A stretch of 64,000 nucleotides of DNA, taken from assembly GCF_028288205.1 (NCBI RefSeq), contig NZ_JAQBOD010000062.1, positions 124,001-188,000 on the forward strand, in the 5' to 3' direction. The DNA comes from Mucilaginibacter sp. Lineage in GTDB: Bacteria; Bacteroidota; Bacteroidia; Sphingobacteriales; Sphingobacteriaceae. How positions within the stretch are numbered: position 1 is the stretch's first letter; each line of letters begins with the position of its first letter. Under the pieces are notes generated by a model. The model did not search any database. It had not been told where the DNA came from and worked only from the letters and a program-made list of their open reading frames with translations. The position numbers and the translations under genes were made by a program. This document shows, piece by piece, positions 8,297-17,036 of the stretch.

Positions 8297-9754
8297 TTAA
8301 AAATTTAAAGAGTATCGGGTTGATATCTTAAAATAAGGATAGTTTCTGCCTACATCGGCATATTTTTGATAGCTACCATGCAAATTAAAATAACCTGATT
8401 CTGCACTTAACGAAAATTCTTTTGAAGCTTTAATATTGATTTCGCTCGAAAGTGTATGTAAAAAATAATGAGACGGATGCCCGTTAATTGTTACCATCCA
8501 ACCACCCCGGTAATTGATACTGTAAAAAAACCTATTGGCAATAGTTATTTGCCCGCTGCCATTAACAGAGAACCCCGGGCCGTAATCATAATTTCTGCCA
8601 TGGGAGAGATAAAGGTAAGGATCGGGTATGGCAGCTAAAAGAATAGGGCCGGCACCAAATATGGTATTGACCTTTATTTTTTCTGTTATATCGTATTCTG
8701 AGAGCAAATTTATTTTAACACTCTGGCCGCCGTAAAAAAAAGCTGCATTATGTATAAAGTCATAATTTGCCGAAAGGATTGCCAGATGCTGTAGTTTCTC
8801 TGTCGATTCAATTTCCCAACCGGCTAATGAACCATATACGCTAACAATATTAACTTTTGAGCTATCATCCTTGCCAACCTCAACATTTATAGCAATATTA
8901 CTAAAGGGTGTATCATAATCCTTATAAGGTGTGCCATATAATATTTTAATATGTCCAAACCAGCCAAAGTCTCCGTTTTTAATAAAATTAGTATTGTTAG
9001 CATTAAACCGTCTAAAACCTATATCAAAATCGACACTTATTTTAGAAGAATCTTTATTTTGCTGATGAGTTACTTTTCCCCATTTTCCATCCAATATACG
9101 GTTCAAACCATTTACCGGGTTAATTAAAAATCCCAGTACTTCTGACGCTTGTCTTCTTAAACCGCTTCTATTGCTGTTGATCAATTTATTTGACAGGCGA
9201 TGGGTCATTTCGCCAAGTACTATGCCACCAAAGCTGGTATTAATAAAATCATTTATAGCAGGTGGTTGATTTTCGGCCGTACTCTCCCAAACATAGCTGC
9301 CAACAAAAACTGCCGGGGCCGATTGCCAAAGGCTATAACCGTTAGATCTGAATGAATTATAAAATTGACTGCCATGAAAAGGGTGACCAAACTGATTGGT
9401 TTGAAAATTATCATCATCCCAGGTCCAGCTGGCGGGCTTTAAGTTATTGCCAACGGTTTTAAATGATATGTTAGTGTAGTCTGCTTTTTTAAGAAATTTA
9501 TCAAATGTCCATGGCAATATTTCTACAAACGCCAATTCGCCGGCAGCGCGGCCAAAATGCTTCTTTTGTGGCGATAAGCCACTATGTAAATATGATTTAG
9601 GTAAACTGTCTTTTATCCTATGTTGCTCATAACCGGGCAAGGTTTGTGCAGCAGCGGACATTGATGTGCATAGCAAAACAAAAATTGCTATTAAACTTTT
9701 ATCGTTTGATACTTTTTTGCAGAAATAAGTAAAGTAAGTAAAGGTTGATATCAT
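8297..9754 (-). CDS. DUF3943 exported protein
   Basis: About 485 residues. ATG at 9754 was preferred to an upstream in-frame TTG at 9805 because a signal peptide follows (SLIAIFVLL... to SAAAQ, about residues 21-37). The central region has the DUF3943 hallmarks: FQTNQFGHPFHGSQFYNSFRSNG and SFGGIVLGEMTHRLSN style segments (only parts quoted). The C-terminal half alternates polar and hydrophobic residues and ends in F, like an outer-membrane beta-barrel. Function of the family is unknown; the sequence suggests an outer-membrane protein. Gene stands alone. Confidence 0.75.
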   Translation of the reverse strand: MISTFTYFTYFCKKVSNDKSLIAIFVLLCTSMSAAAQTLPGYEQHRIKDSLPKSYLHSGLSPQKKHFGRAAGELAFVEILPWTFDKFLKKADYTNISFKTVGNNLKPASWTWDDDNFQTNQFGHPFHGSQFYNSFRSNGYSLWQSAPAVFVGSYVWESTAENQPPAINDFINTSFGGIVLGEMTHRLSNKLINSNRSGLRRQASEVLGFLINPVNGLNRILDGKWGKVTHQQNKDSSKISVDFDIGFRRFNANNTNFIKNGDFGWFGHIKILYGTPYKDYDTPFSNIAINVEVGKDDSSKVNIVSVYGSLAGWEIESTEKLQHLAILSANYDFIHNAAFFYGGQSVKINLLSEYDITEKIKVNTIFGAGPILLAAIPDPYLYLSHGRNYDYGPGFSVNGSGQITIANRFFYSINYRGGWMVTINGHPSHYFLHTLSSEINIKASKEFSLSAESGYFNLHGSYQKYADVGRNYPYFKISTRYSLNF

Positions 9755-9846
9755 AATACAGACATCAGAAATAACTACTGCCTGTAAACAAAAGTGTACA
9801 AGCAAAAGAATTGTTTTAGAGATATATAATTAAAACACAAAGTTTA

Positions 9847-9854
9847 TATATTTG
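9847..9854 (+). promoter_or_regulatory. Bacteroidota -7 box for the 71-aa membrane protein
   Basis: TATATTTG matches TAnnTTTG exactly and lies 20 bp before the ATG at 9874. No convincing -33 TTTG is seen at the usual distance. Confidence 0.45.
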
Positions 9855-9873
9855 TGCCTTTGAATATCCGAAT

Positions 9874-10089
9874 ATGAAAAAGACTTTAGGACTTGTTATA
9901 ACAGCAATTGGAATATTAATAATTACCGGTGCTTTTACCCTTACACCGGTACACGCACTAAACCCTGCCGATTCAGGAAGTGGATTAAGCGCATCTGCGG
10001 GATTAGCATATGGCGGCTTTATTGTTTTTGGTATTGGCATAGTGCTTTACATATCAAGCCTTCCATACGCCGGCGAAAAAACCAAATAG
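9874..10089 (+). CDS. Small two-helix membrane protein, unknown function
   Basis: A 71-residue protein with two hydrophobic helices (about 5-24 and 44-63) joined by a Gly/Ser-rich loop, and a basic C-terminal tail. It starts with the Met-Lys-Lys typical of inserted proteins and is preceded by an exact -7 promoter box, which supports it being real. The minus-strand reading of the same DNA is less protein-like. No family recognised; could be an assembly or stress-related small protein. Confidence 0.6.
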   Translation: MKKTLGLVITAIGILIITGAFTLTPVHALNPADSGSGLSASAGLAYGGFIVFGIGIVLYISSLPYAGEKTK

Positions 10090-10230
10090 TTTTTCTCTGT
10101 TACTATCTCACTTTTAACTTACCGCCTAACCATGTGCATGGCAGTGAAGTTATTGCTAATGCAATAGGGTACCAATGCTGATAAATTCCAACCCACAATA
10201 ACACCTATCACAGCATTTATAATGCCCTAT

Positions 10231-11991
10231 TTATATTTTAGGTGTATTTGGCTTAAAAGGTTTATCAAATGAGTTGGCACCTTTTACACCAACCTTGCGG
10301 CGATATACTTTGTCTTTTACTGATACATATAGTATATCAAAATTAGGCCCGCCAAAGCATAGATTTGATGGGCTGCCGTTAGGCGTAGGCATAATGCTGA
10401 TTACCCTGCCAATTTCGTCCAATATTTGTATACCTAAACGGGTGGCTACATAAATACGGTTATTTATATCGCATTTTGCACCGTCAGACCACGCGTTCTC
10501 TGCTGTATCCGGCACATGCAACCAGCCAAAACGTTGTTTGGCAGATAATGTACCATCAGCCTTAACCTGGAACGCATATACCCAATGAGTTGAAGACTCT
10601 GTAACGTACAATTCGGTTTGATCCGGGCTAAGCGTTAATCCATTGGCATATTTTATACCCTCATCAACTATAGTTTTTTCGCCGTTTGGCTTTATCAGGT
10701 ATATTTTGCTGGGTTTATCTGTGCCATCAGGTACGGTTACATACACGTTTCCATTATTTGCAACGGTAAGGTCATTGCCTGCTATATCACTTGCAATTAC
10801 AGTCTCTTTATTATCTGCATCGTAACTTAATATTTGTTTGGTGCCGCCTGCTACAGTATAACGCTTTCCATCTGGGCCAAAAGCTGTACCGCTTGCTTTT
10901 TTTGCATCCAGTTTAAGTGTGGTTAGTTTACCGTTAACATCAACTTTATAAGTTTTTGAATTGGGTATATCCTGATAAAAAACCTCGCCGGCTGCATTTA
11001 CAGCAGTACCTTCTGCAAAGCCATAGCCTTCGCCAACCAGTTCCCAACCCTGGCCGGGCAATATAACGGTATTTGTAAATGCATTTTTAGATACGCCTAC
11101 GGCTACCGGTTTAGGATAATCCTTCCATAAAAAACGCATTGCCTGCGGGAAGATCGCGGTAGCCTGAACGCCGTTATGGCCGCCTTCGCCCCAGGCATGA
11201 TCTACTTCATAACCTGCAAACTGAAAAGCTCTTTCCATCATTTGTGCGGTTATCCACCAATCGCCAACATAGTTATTAAGGTCATTTGTTCCATCCTGCA
11301 TAAATATGCGTAGTGGCTTAGGTTCATATTTCCTTATTAAAGTAGGGAACCTTTCTGCACCGCGGAAACCCACGTAAGTGCCAATAGAACTAAATATCCT
11401 GGTAAATTGGTCGGGCCTTTCCCACGCTGCATTAAATGCAGCTATGGCGCCACTGCTTGAGCCGCCAATAGCACGGTCGTTTGCATTTTTTGATAACAGG
11501 ATGGGCCTGCCATCTGCTGTTTTTTGTTTTTCAACTTCCGGTAAAAGCTCATTTAATAAAAACTTTATATAGGTGTCGCCAATGCTATCATATTCATAGC
11601 TGCGGTTGTTGCGGTTTATCGAGGTCTGCCTGTCGGAGGCGGCAACCTGTCCCGGTGCAATAAATACTGCTATGGTTACCGGAATTTCTTTATTATTTAT
11701 CAAATTATCAAAAACAGTAGGAGCTTTAAATTGAACACCATCCTGATTTACATACAGGCAAGCGGGTTTTTTACCATCATATTGGGCAGGTACATAAATA
11801 GTAACATTACGTGTGGTGCCCGGGTATATTTTCGAGTCGTTAAATTTTAATTGGACCAATTCGCCTTTAGGCACACCGGCATGAATTACCGAAGCAGAAT
11901 CAACCGGGTATTTTTCAACAGGGGCCTGGGCAAATGCACTTAATTGCGGTGCAAAAAGTACTGCAAAGAGCAGGGCTTTAATCTTGTTCAT
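10231..11991 (-). CDS. Exported esterase fused to an SMP-30/gluconolactonase propeller
   Basis: A 586-residue protein with a signal peptide (ends near AFAQ, residue 22). Residues about 50-290 form an esterase-D-type alpha/beta hydrolase: nucleophile Ser179 in GGSSSG, likely acid near Asp233/Asp237, and His272 in GGHNG. Residues about 305-580 form an SMP-30/gluconolactonase-like beta-propeller (DGKRYTVAGG, GLTLSPDQTELYVTESS, DGAKCDINNRIYVATRLGIQI patterns). The pairing suggests removal of an ester or acyl group from a sugar followed by lactone hydrolysis, or paired polysaccharide decoration steps, in the periplasm. This coupling is inference. Gene stands alone. Confidence 0.85.
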   Translation of the reverse strand: MNKIKALLFAVLFAPQLSAFAQAPVEKYPVDSASVIHAGVPKGELVQLKFNDSKIYPGTTRNVTIYVPAQYDGKKPACLYVNQDGVQFKAPTVFDNLINNKEIPVTIAVFIAPGQVAASDRQTSINRNNRSYEYDSIGDTYIKFLLNELLPEVEKQKTADGRPILLSKNANDRAIGGSSSGAIAAFNAAWERPDQFTRIFSSIGTYVGFRGAERFPTLIRKYEPKPLRIFMQDGTNDLNNYVGDWWITAQMMERAFQFAGYEVDHAWGEGGHNGVQATAIFPQAMRFLWKDYPKPVAVGVSKNAFTNTVILPGQGWELVGEGYGFAEGTAVNAAGEVFYQDIPNSKTYKVDVNGKLTTLKLDAKKASGTAFGPDGKRYTVAGGTKQILSYDADNKETVIASDIAGNDLTVANNGNVYVTVPDGTDKPSKIYLIKPNGEKTIVDEGIKYANGLTLSPDQTELYVTESSTHWVYAFQVKADGTLSAKQRFGWLHVPDTAENAWSDGAKCDINNRIYVATRLGIQILDEIGRVISIMPTPNGSPSNLCFGGPNFDILYVSVKDKVYRRKVGVKGANSFDKPFKPNTPKI

Positions 11992-12156
11992 AACTAACTG
12001 GTAATTAAAAAGGTTTATATAAATAATAGGTTCTCAAATATATAAAATAGATCAGAAAATCATAATTATTACAACCGCGATAATGTACACGACAGGGCAT
12101 CATATACATGTATTGTAACAAACCTGAAAGTTAGAACGGCAGCTAACGTTTTTTAA

Positions 12157-12164
12157 TAGCTTTG
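12157..12164 (+). promoter_or_regulatory. Bacteroidota -7 box upstream of the sorbosone-dehydrogenase-like gene
   Basis: TAGCTTTG fits TAnnTTTG exactly. It lies about 60 bp before the ATG at 12227. A weak -33 candidate (TTAG) is at 12131-12134. Confidence 0.45.
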
Positions 12165-12226
12165 TGTGTTGTTTATAAAACACGCCAATCAAACCAAAAG
12201 CTAATTTTTAACAAAAAACAACTTTC

Positions 12227-13492
12227 ATGAATAAAATAGTTCTTCGGGTAACTTGCCTGTTATGTGCAATTACGGCTTTAGCCAGTTTTTCAGTCTTCAA
12301 TAATGCTAATAAAAACACTGCACCTTTTCCGGCAAATCTTAAACTTCCGGCAGGGTTTTCTGCAACAATAATAGCCGACTCGCTTGGGTCATTAAGGCAT
12401 TTGGTTGTCACCGATCACGGAGATATTTATGTAAAATTAAATTCGATTAAAAAAGGAAATGGAATTTACTTTCTGAGCGATACCAATCATGATGGCAGAC
12501 TTGATAAAAAAAAGAGTTTTGCAAAGTATCCCGGCACAGGTATAAAAATAAAAGGGCAATATCTTTACTCAGCCTCTAATACCGGTGTATACCGATATAA
12601 ATTGAATGATAAGCAGGAAGTAATTGATCCTGATAATCCCGAGCTAATTGTACAGGGATTAGTAGATAAAAGACGCGATAATTCAAAATCTATTGCCTTA
12701 GATGATAAGGATAATTTATATGTAACCGTTGGTTCTTATTCTGATGCATGCAGGCAGACCGGTTCAGGGCAAGGAATACCCGGTTGCCCGCTTTTAGACT
12801 CGGTAGGAGGGATATGGAAATTTAAAGCCAACAAGCTTAATCAAAGTTATGGCGACGGGGTTCATTACGCGAAAGGGATTAAAAATGCAGTTGGAATAGA
12901 CTGGAATACCAGTACAAAAACTTTATTTTCAACAGAGCATGGCCGTGGTAGCTTTGATGATAAGTTCCCCCAATATTATACCGCCAAACAAAGCGCCGAT
13001 TTACCGGCCGAAACGCTGTACGAGTTGCACCAGGGGGTAGATGCAGGCTGGCCATTTATTTATTATGATCAGATCCAGAAGAAGAAAATGCTTGCGCCGG
13101 AATATGGCGGAGACGGTAAGATAACAGTTGAAGATAAATATATTGACCCTATTGCTGCTTTCCCCGCGCATCTTGCGCCGAACGATCTGCTGTTTTATAC
13201 CGGCAATATGTTTCCCGAAAGATATAAGAACGGTGCTTTCCTGGCTTTTCATAGCCAGTCCTCGCAAAAAATAGGTTATTTAGTGGCCTTTGTTCCTTTT
13301 AAAAATGGTAAACCATCAGGAGATTGGGAGATTTTTGCAGATAATTTTACAGGTCAGAACCTGGCAAAACCTACCGGGCCATTTCAATACCGCCCCATCG
13401 GATTAGCTCAGGGACCCGACGGCGCTTTATATGTGGCCGATGATTTGAAAGGCGCTATTTTTAAAATCACTTATTCGGTTAAAGGAAAATAA
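12227..13492 (+). CDS. Exported PQQ-dependent sugar dehydrogenase-like (sorbosone dehydrogenase) propeller protein
   Basis: A 421-residue protein with a signal peptide (about 1-22). The mature part is a six-bladed propeller of the glucose/sorbosone dehydrogenase class: LKLPAGFSATIIAD opens the domain, STEHGRGSFDD carries the usual catalytic-region His, and RPIGLAQGPDGALYVADD is the final blade hallmark. Family enzymes oxidise sugars in the periplasm using PQQ. No haem-binding CXXCH domain is attached and no PQQ synthesis genes are nearby, so the electron route is unknown. A strong terminator follows at 13550. Confidence 0.8.
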   Translation: MNKIVLRVTCLLCAITALASFSVFNNANKNTAPFPANLKLPAGFSATIIADSLGSLRHLVVTDHGDIYVKLNSIKKGNGIYFLSDTNHDGRLDKKKSFAKYPGTGIKIKGQYLYSASNTGVYRYKLNDKQEVIDPDNPELIVQGLVDKRRDNSKSIALDDKDNLYVTVGSYSDACRQTGSGQGIPGCPLLDSVGGIWKFKANKLNQSYGDGVHYAKGIKNAVGIDWNTSTKTLFSTEHGRGSFDDKFPQYYTAKQSADLPAETLYELHQGVDAGWPFIYYDQIQKKKMLAPEYGGDGKITVEDKYIDPIAAFPAHLAPNDLLFYTGNMFPERYKNGAFLAFHSQSSQKIGYLVAFVPFKNGKPSGDWEIFADNFTGQNLAKPTGPFQYRPIGLAQGPDGALYVADDLKGAIFKITYSVKGK

Positions 13493-13549
13493 CATAATTC
13501 CGGCAAACCCAATTTTTTGATGTTAGCCGGGTAAATCAAGACTATTGTC

Positions 13550-13584
13550 AGCGCTTGTTCTTTTGAACAAGCGCTATTTTTTTT
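13550..13584 (+). terminator. Rho-independent terminator
   Basis: Arms 13550-13560 and 13565-13575 pair perfectly over 11 bp (AGCGCTTGTTC with its complement) around a TTTT loop, followed by A and eight T. It ends the sorbosone-dehydrogenase-like transcript. Confidence 0.9.
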
Positions 13585-13596
13585 GGCGGGATTATT

Positions 13597-13629
13597 GTTT
13601 AAACTTGTTGATGTTTGTTTAAACATCAA
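13597..13629. promoter_or_regulatory. Paired GTTTAAAC palindromes, possible operator
   Basis: TTGTTTAAAC occurs at 13595-13604 and again at 13615-13624, exactly 20 bp (two helical turns) apart, each containing the palindrome GTTTAAAC. The second copy also sits inside a 9-bp hairpin (13608-13616 with 13621-13629). This ends 17 bp before the monooxygenase ATG, where a repressor could act. Confidence 0.45.
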
Positions 13630-13646
13630 TTGTAAAACATAATAGT

Positions 13647-14669
13647 ATGGAAATAGGAATAGATAGTTTTGCCGCGGCTACATTTAATGATGCCAAAGAT
13701 ACGGCCACCCGAAATGTAAATGTAATAGCCCAATTATTAGAAAGAATTGAACATGCAGATCAGGCAGGATTGGATGTGTTTGGCATTGGCGAACATCACC
13801 GGAAGGAATTTTTAGATTCGGCACCAACCATTATCCTTGCAGCTGCGGCAGCACGCACCAAACGAATCCGGTTAACCAGTGCGGTAACTGTTATCAGCGC
13901 GGCCGACCCGGTAAGGGTATTTCAAAACTTTGCTACATTAGATCTCATTTCCAATGGCCGTGCAGAAATTGTAGCAGGGCGCGGCTCATTTATTGAGGCA
14001 TACCCGCTTTTTGGTTATAAGCTACAAGATTATGATCCGCTTTTTGCCGAAAAGCTTGATTTGTTATTAAAAATAAGGGATAATGAAGTAGTTACATGGT
14101 CAGGCAAGTTCCGTGCGGCGCTAACTGGCCAGGCAATTTACCCACGGCCCGTACAACCCTCGTTGCCTATCTGGTTAGGCGTTGGCGGTACTCCACAGTC
14201 TTTTATACGTGCCGGTGCATTAGGGCTTCCATTAATGGTTGCTGTTATCGGTGGCGAAACACATCGCTTCAGGCCATTGATAGATCTTTACCGCGAAGCC
14301 GGGGAAAAAGCCGGGCATTCGCCTGATAAGTTAAAAGTTGGCTTACATTCAATCGGTTATGTAGGAAATACATCACAGGAAGCCAGAAATGATTTTTACC
14401 CCGGATATGCCGAGGTATTTACCAAAATAGGAAGAGAACGTGGATGGGCGCCTGTAACCCGTGCGCAATATGATGCACAAACCGGCCCAACCGGTGCCTT
14501 GTTGATTGGAAGTCCACAGGAAGTGGCCGAAAAAATACTTCGCCACAGCGAAGCTTTAGGCGGTATTTCCCGTGTGACATTTCAAATGGATCAGGCAGCG
14601 CTTCCGCAAGAGAAACTATTGAAATCTATTGAGCTAATTGGTGAACATTTAGTTCCGCTCATTCGTTAG
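13647..14669 (+). CDS. LLM-class flavin-dependent oxidoreductase
   Basis: A 340-residue bacterial-luciferase-like TIM barrel. Visible features are the FGIGEHHRKEF segment (about 45-55), the TSAVTVISAADPVRVFQ strand with its non-prolyl cis-peptide region, GRAEIVAGRGSF, and PLPIWLGVGGTPQS-like phosphate-contact region near residue 175. Members use reduced FMN to oxidise diverse substrates, including cleavage of C-S or C-O bonds. No reductase is adjacent. Paired palindromes directly upstream suggest repressor control. It converges on the coiled-coil gene across a shared terminator. Confidence 0.85.
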   Translation: MEIGIDSFAAATFNDAKDTATRNVNVIAQLLERIEHADQAGLDVFGIGEHHRKEFLDSAPTIILAAAAARTKRIRLTSAVTVISAADPVRVFQNFATLDLISNGRAEIVAGRGSFIEAYPLFGYKLQDYDPLFAEKLDLLLKIRDNEVVTWSGKFRAALTGQAIYPRPVQPSLPIWLGVGGTPQSFIRAGALGLPLMVAVIGGETHRFRPLIDLYREAGEKAGHSPDKLKVGLHSIGYVGNTSQEARNDFYPGYAEVFTKIGRERGWAPVTRAQYDAQTGPTGALLIGSPQEVAEKILRHSEALGGISRVTFQMDQAALPQEKLLKSIELIGEHLVPLIR

Positions 14670-14684
14670 CATAGGAGGTATCAT

Positions 14685-14706
14685 AAAAGGGACTATCGTC
14701 CCTTTT
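14685..14706. terminator. Bidirectional hairpin terminator
   Basis: AAAAGGGAC (14685-14693) pairs perfectly with GTCCCTTTT (14698-14706) around TATC. The A run and T run serve both converging genes. Confidence 0.8.
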
Positions 14707-14714
14707 AACAAATG

Positions 14715-15206
14715 TTAGTTTTTGGTCGCAGATACCGGCTTAATTCCATCTTTCGGAGGATCTGCCGGTTTGGCATCCTTTGGAGCTATACCGGCATCAG
14801 CTGGTTTTGGTTTTAGGGAATTAACCTCTAACGTTAATGCTTCATTTTTACTTGCCCATTCCTTTTGCTGCGCCTGTAATCCATTAAGATCCGCATTTAA
14901 TTGTGTTATTTTAGCTAGCTGGTTTTCAACGGTCATATTACTAACAATCAATTCTTCTTTTAAACTGTCAGCCTTATTTTCAAATCGTTGGATTTGTTCA
15001 TTATGGGCATCTTTTGTACCCTCCAGCCTGGCTAATTTTATTTTTAACTGAACTATGCTATCATTCCTGAGAGACAGTGTTTTTTCAAGACTATCCGTTC
15101 TTTGAGTTAACATCTCAATTTTTTCTTTTTTGCTTTGCGCACCTGCGCTTATTATTCCCGATACTACCATGCCAATCATTAAGATGACTACCTTTCCCTT
15201 TTTCAT
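14715..15206 (-). CDS. Exported coiled-coil protein, unknown function
   Basis: A 163-residue protein with a signal peptide (about 1-24, ending SAGAQ). Residues about 25-130 show heptad spacing of Leu/Ile between charged residues, so a long coiled coil is likely. The C-terminal 30 residues are rich in Pro, Lys, Ala and Asp and are probably disordered. No enzymatic motif is seen. It may be a periplasmic structural or scaffold protein. Convergent with the monooxygenase gene. Confidence 0.7.
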   Translation of the reverse strand: MKKGKVVILMIGMVVSGIISAGAQSKKEKIEMLTQRTDSLEKTLSLRNDSIVQLKIKLARLEGTKDAHNEQIQRFENKADSLKEELIVSNMTVENQLAKITQLNADLNGLQAQQKEWASKNEALTLEVNSLKPKPADAGIAPKDAKPADPPKDGIKPVSATKN

Positions 15207-15441
15207 GTTAATTAAATTTAATTGCCAAACATTAAGTTATATAATCTATTTAGATAAATTAGCGTATCAAAATGGTTTAAATGAGGGGAAAGTATCGGAT
15301 ACTAATTGAAAGCAGATTACGGGGAAGCTTCTTGTATATTATACATTTAAGAAAAATAATTGTTTATGAATTTATAAATTTTATCACTTTGCCAGGGCGG
15401 GCTGCAAAAATATCCTGCGTTGAGCTAATGCATTAAAACAG

Positions 15442-15471
15442 CAAGGCCCGATACTTTCGTATCGGGCCTTG
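15442..15471 (-). terminator. tRNA-Leu terminator hairpin
   Basis: A perfect 13-bp stem (15442-15454 with 15459-15471, core GGCCCGATAC) with a four-base loop directly abuts the 3' end of the tRNA gene, followed on the minus strand by a T-rich stretch. Confidence 0.85.
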
Positions 15472-15551
15472 TACCCAGCGCCGGAGTCGAACCGGCACGG
15501 TTTCCCACAGGTGTTTGAGACCAGCGCGTCTACCAATTCCGCCAGCTGGGC
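15472..15551 (-). tRNA. tRNA-Leu (anticodon CAA)
   Basis: On the minus strand GCCCAGC pairs with GCTGGGT to form the acceptor arm (last pair G-T). The D arm reads GAATTGGTAGACGC, the T arm GTTCGACTC inside GCCGG/CCGGC. The anticodon loop is CTCAAAC, giving CAA, which reads UUG. A long variable arm marks it as class II. The anticodon stem holds one T-T mismatch. CCA is not encoded. A hairpin terminator follows immediately. Confidence 0.9.
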
Positions 15552-15585
15552 TTGCTTGCTTTTATCCGAGGGTGGATTTAAGTCC

Positions 15586-16113
15586 TCAGAAGCGGGACGC
15601 AAATGTATTTAAACTCTCCTTAATTCGCAACAGGTATTTTTGGCGATAATAAATATTTGCAATATCATTCAAACGGCTTGCTTTAGCGGTATCATCCAAC
15701 TGCTCATAATCATTAGTTAAGACCGATAAGCCTTCATCTATATCACTTTCAACAGCAAGCACTTCCGCAGTTATATGTCCCAATTCTACGGCATTATCTA
15801 CCTCCATTAAGCGTTCGTTAATATCCATCATCTCCATTAAAAAATCTGCGGGAAGCTGTGGTTTTGCCCCCTCGAAAACCAGGTCATACAGTCTGAGTAT
15901 GTATTCCAACCGCTTATTAGGATTAGAAAGTGTTTGATATGCTTTATTATTTAAGGTAGATAGTTCAAGTATTTCCTGCTGTTTCGTTTCATCCTCATTA
16001 GCATAAAAATCAGGATGATATTGTTTGCTTAACTCGTAAAACTTCTTTTTTAGGAAAGCCTGATCAGGGTTGAATGATTCGGGTATGGCGTAAAAATCAA
16101 AATAATTAATCAT
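15586..16113 (-). CDS. hscB: Fe-S cluster assembly co-chaperone HscB (J-domain)
   Basis: A 175-residue protein. Residues 1-75 are a J-domain with the HPD tripeptide at 33-35 (QYHPDFY), which stimulates an Hsp70 partner. Residues about 85-175 form the three-helix HscB oligomerisation domain that contacts the Fe-S scaffold; ADFLMEMMDINERLMEV is a characteristic stretch. Members help transfer clusters from IscU-like scaffolds. No isc genes adjoin here. It is divergent from kdsA. A DnaJ-like protein of another type is possible, but length and C-terminus fit HscB. Confidence 0.85.
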   Translation of the reverse strand: MINYFDFYAIPESFNPDQAFLKKKFYELSKQYHPDFYANEDETKQQEILELSTLNNKAYQTLSNPNKRLEYILRLYDLVFEGAKPQLPADFLMEMMDINERLMEVDNAVELGHITAEVLAVESDIDEGLSVLTNDYEQLDDTAKASRLNDIANIYYRQKYLLRIKESLNTFASRF

Positions 16114-16178
16114 GGTGCAAAGTTAGGCGTAAGAAAATGCAATTAGTGCTTAAACATAAAATTTCTCATCTTTGTTGC

Positions 16179-16958
16179 ATGACATTGTTTGAACAGATAC
16201 AACAGAAGCCTTTTTTTATATTGGGCCCATGCGTAATGGAAAATCAGGAACTGCTTTATACCGTTGCTGATAAAGTTGCCGAAATAGGGCAGAAGTACTC
16301 AATCACCGTAATATTTAAATCATCATTTGATAAGGCTAACCGAACATCAATACACTCGTACCGCGGGCCCGGTATTGAAAAGGGCATGGAAATGCTGCAA
16401 AAAATAAAAGAAAAATTTAACCTGCCCGTTACTACCGATATCCACGAGCCATATCAGGCCGCTATTGCTGCCGAAGTTGTTGATATTTTACAAATCCCCG
16501 CGTTTTTATGCCGCCAAACTGATCTGTTGGTTGCAGCTGCAAAAACCGGTAAGGTTGTGAATGTTAAAAAAGCCCAATTTTTATCAGGGCATGATATGTT
16601 TTACCCGGCTCAAAAAGTTGTTGAAGCAGGTAATACACAGGTAATTTTAACCGAACGCGGTAATATGTACGGCTATAATAACCTTGCTGTAGATTTTAGG
16701 AATATTTATGACATGAAAGGTTTTGGTTATCCTGTTTGTATGGATTGTACCCACTCTGTACAGCGTCCCGGCGGTGCGGGGGGTAAAACCGGTGGCGACC
16801 GTACCTTTGTGCCTATGATGGCCCTTGCTGCCAAAGCTTTTGGTGCCGATGGTTATTTCATGGAAGCACACCCTGACCCGGATAATGCTTTGAGTGATGG
16901 CCCCAATATGGTGAAGCTGCATCAATTGGAAGAGGTAATTAAGCCATTGATAGGATAA
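16179..16958 (+). CDS. kdsA: 3-deoxy-8-phosphooctulonate synthase (KDO8P synthase)
   Basis: Joins phosphoenolpyruvate and arabinose-5-phosphate to make KDO8P for lipopolysaccharide, in the cytoplasm. The ATG at 16179 gives a 259-residue protein starting MTLFEQIQQKPF; an upstream in-frame ATG at 16137 would add 14 unlikely residues. Signature runs are KSSFDKANRTS, TDIHE, QIPAFLCRQTDLL and RPGG. Cys18, His192, Glu229 and Asp240 lie at a constant offset of seven from the metal ligands known in the Aquifex enzyme, so this is the metal-dependent class. Divergent from hscB, convergent with rseP. Confidence 0.93.
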   Translation: MTLFEQIQQKPFFILGPCVMENQELLYTVADKVAEIGQKYSITVIFKSSFDKANRTSIHSYRGPGIEKGMEMLQKIKEKFNLPVTTDIHEPYQAAIAAEVVDILQIPAFLCRQTDLLVAAAKTGKVVNVKKAQFLSGHDMFYPAQKVVEAGNTQVILTERGNMYGYNNLAVDFRNIYDMKGFGYPVCMDCTHSVQRPGGAGGKTGGDRTFVPMMALAAKAFGADGYFMEAHPDPDNALSDGPNMVKLHQLEEVIKPLIG

Positions 16959-16972
16959 ACTGTTTCAATTTT

Positions 16973-17012
16973 GTTTCACGCGAGGGTGAAACTTGGTTCA
17001 TACTCGCGTGAA
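16973..17012. terminator. Overlapping alternative hairpins between kdsA and rseP
   Basis: GTTTCAC (16973-16979) can pair with GTGAAAC (16986-16992), or TTCACGCGAG (16975-16984) can pair with CTCGCGTGAA (17003-17012). The two folds exclude each other. The latter 10-bp stem likely acts as terminator between the convergent genes, although the T tract is weak. Confidence 0.5.
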
Positions 17013-17036
17013 GCAAACAACGTTTTTGTCATGAAC

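Noticed and set aside
15384-15602. 72-residue minus-strand frame
   Set aside because: It runs straight through the tRNA-Leu gene and its terminator, so it is not a protein gene.
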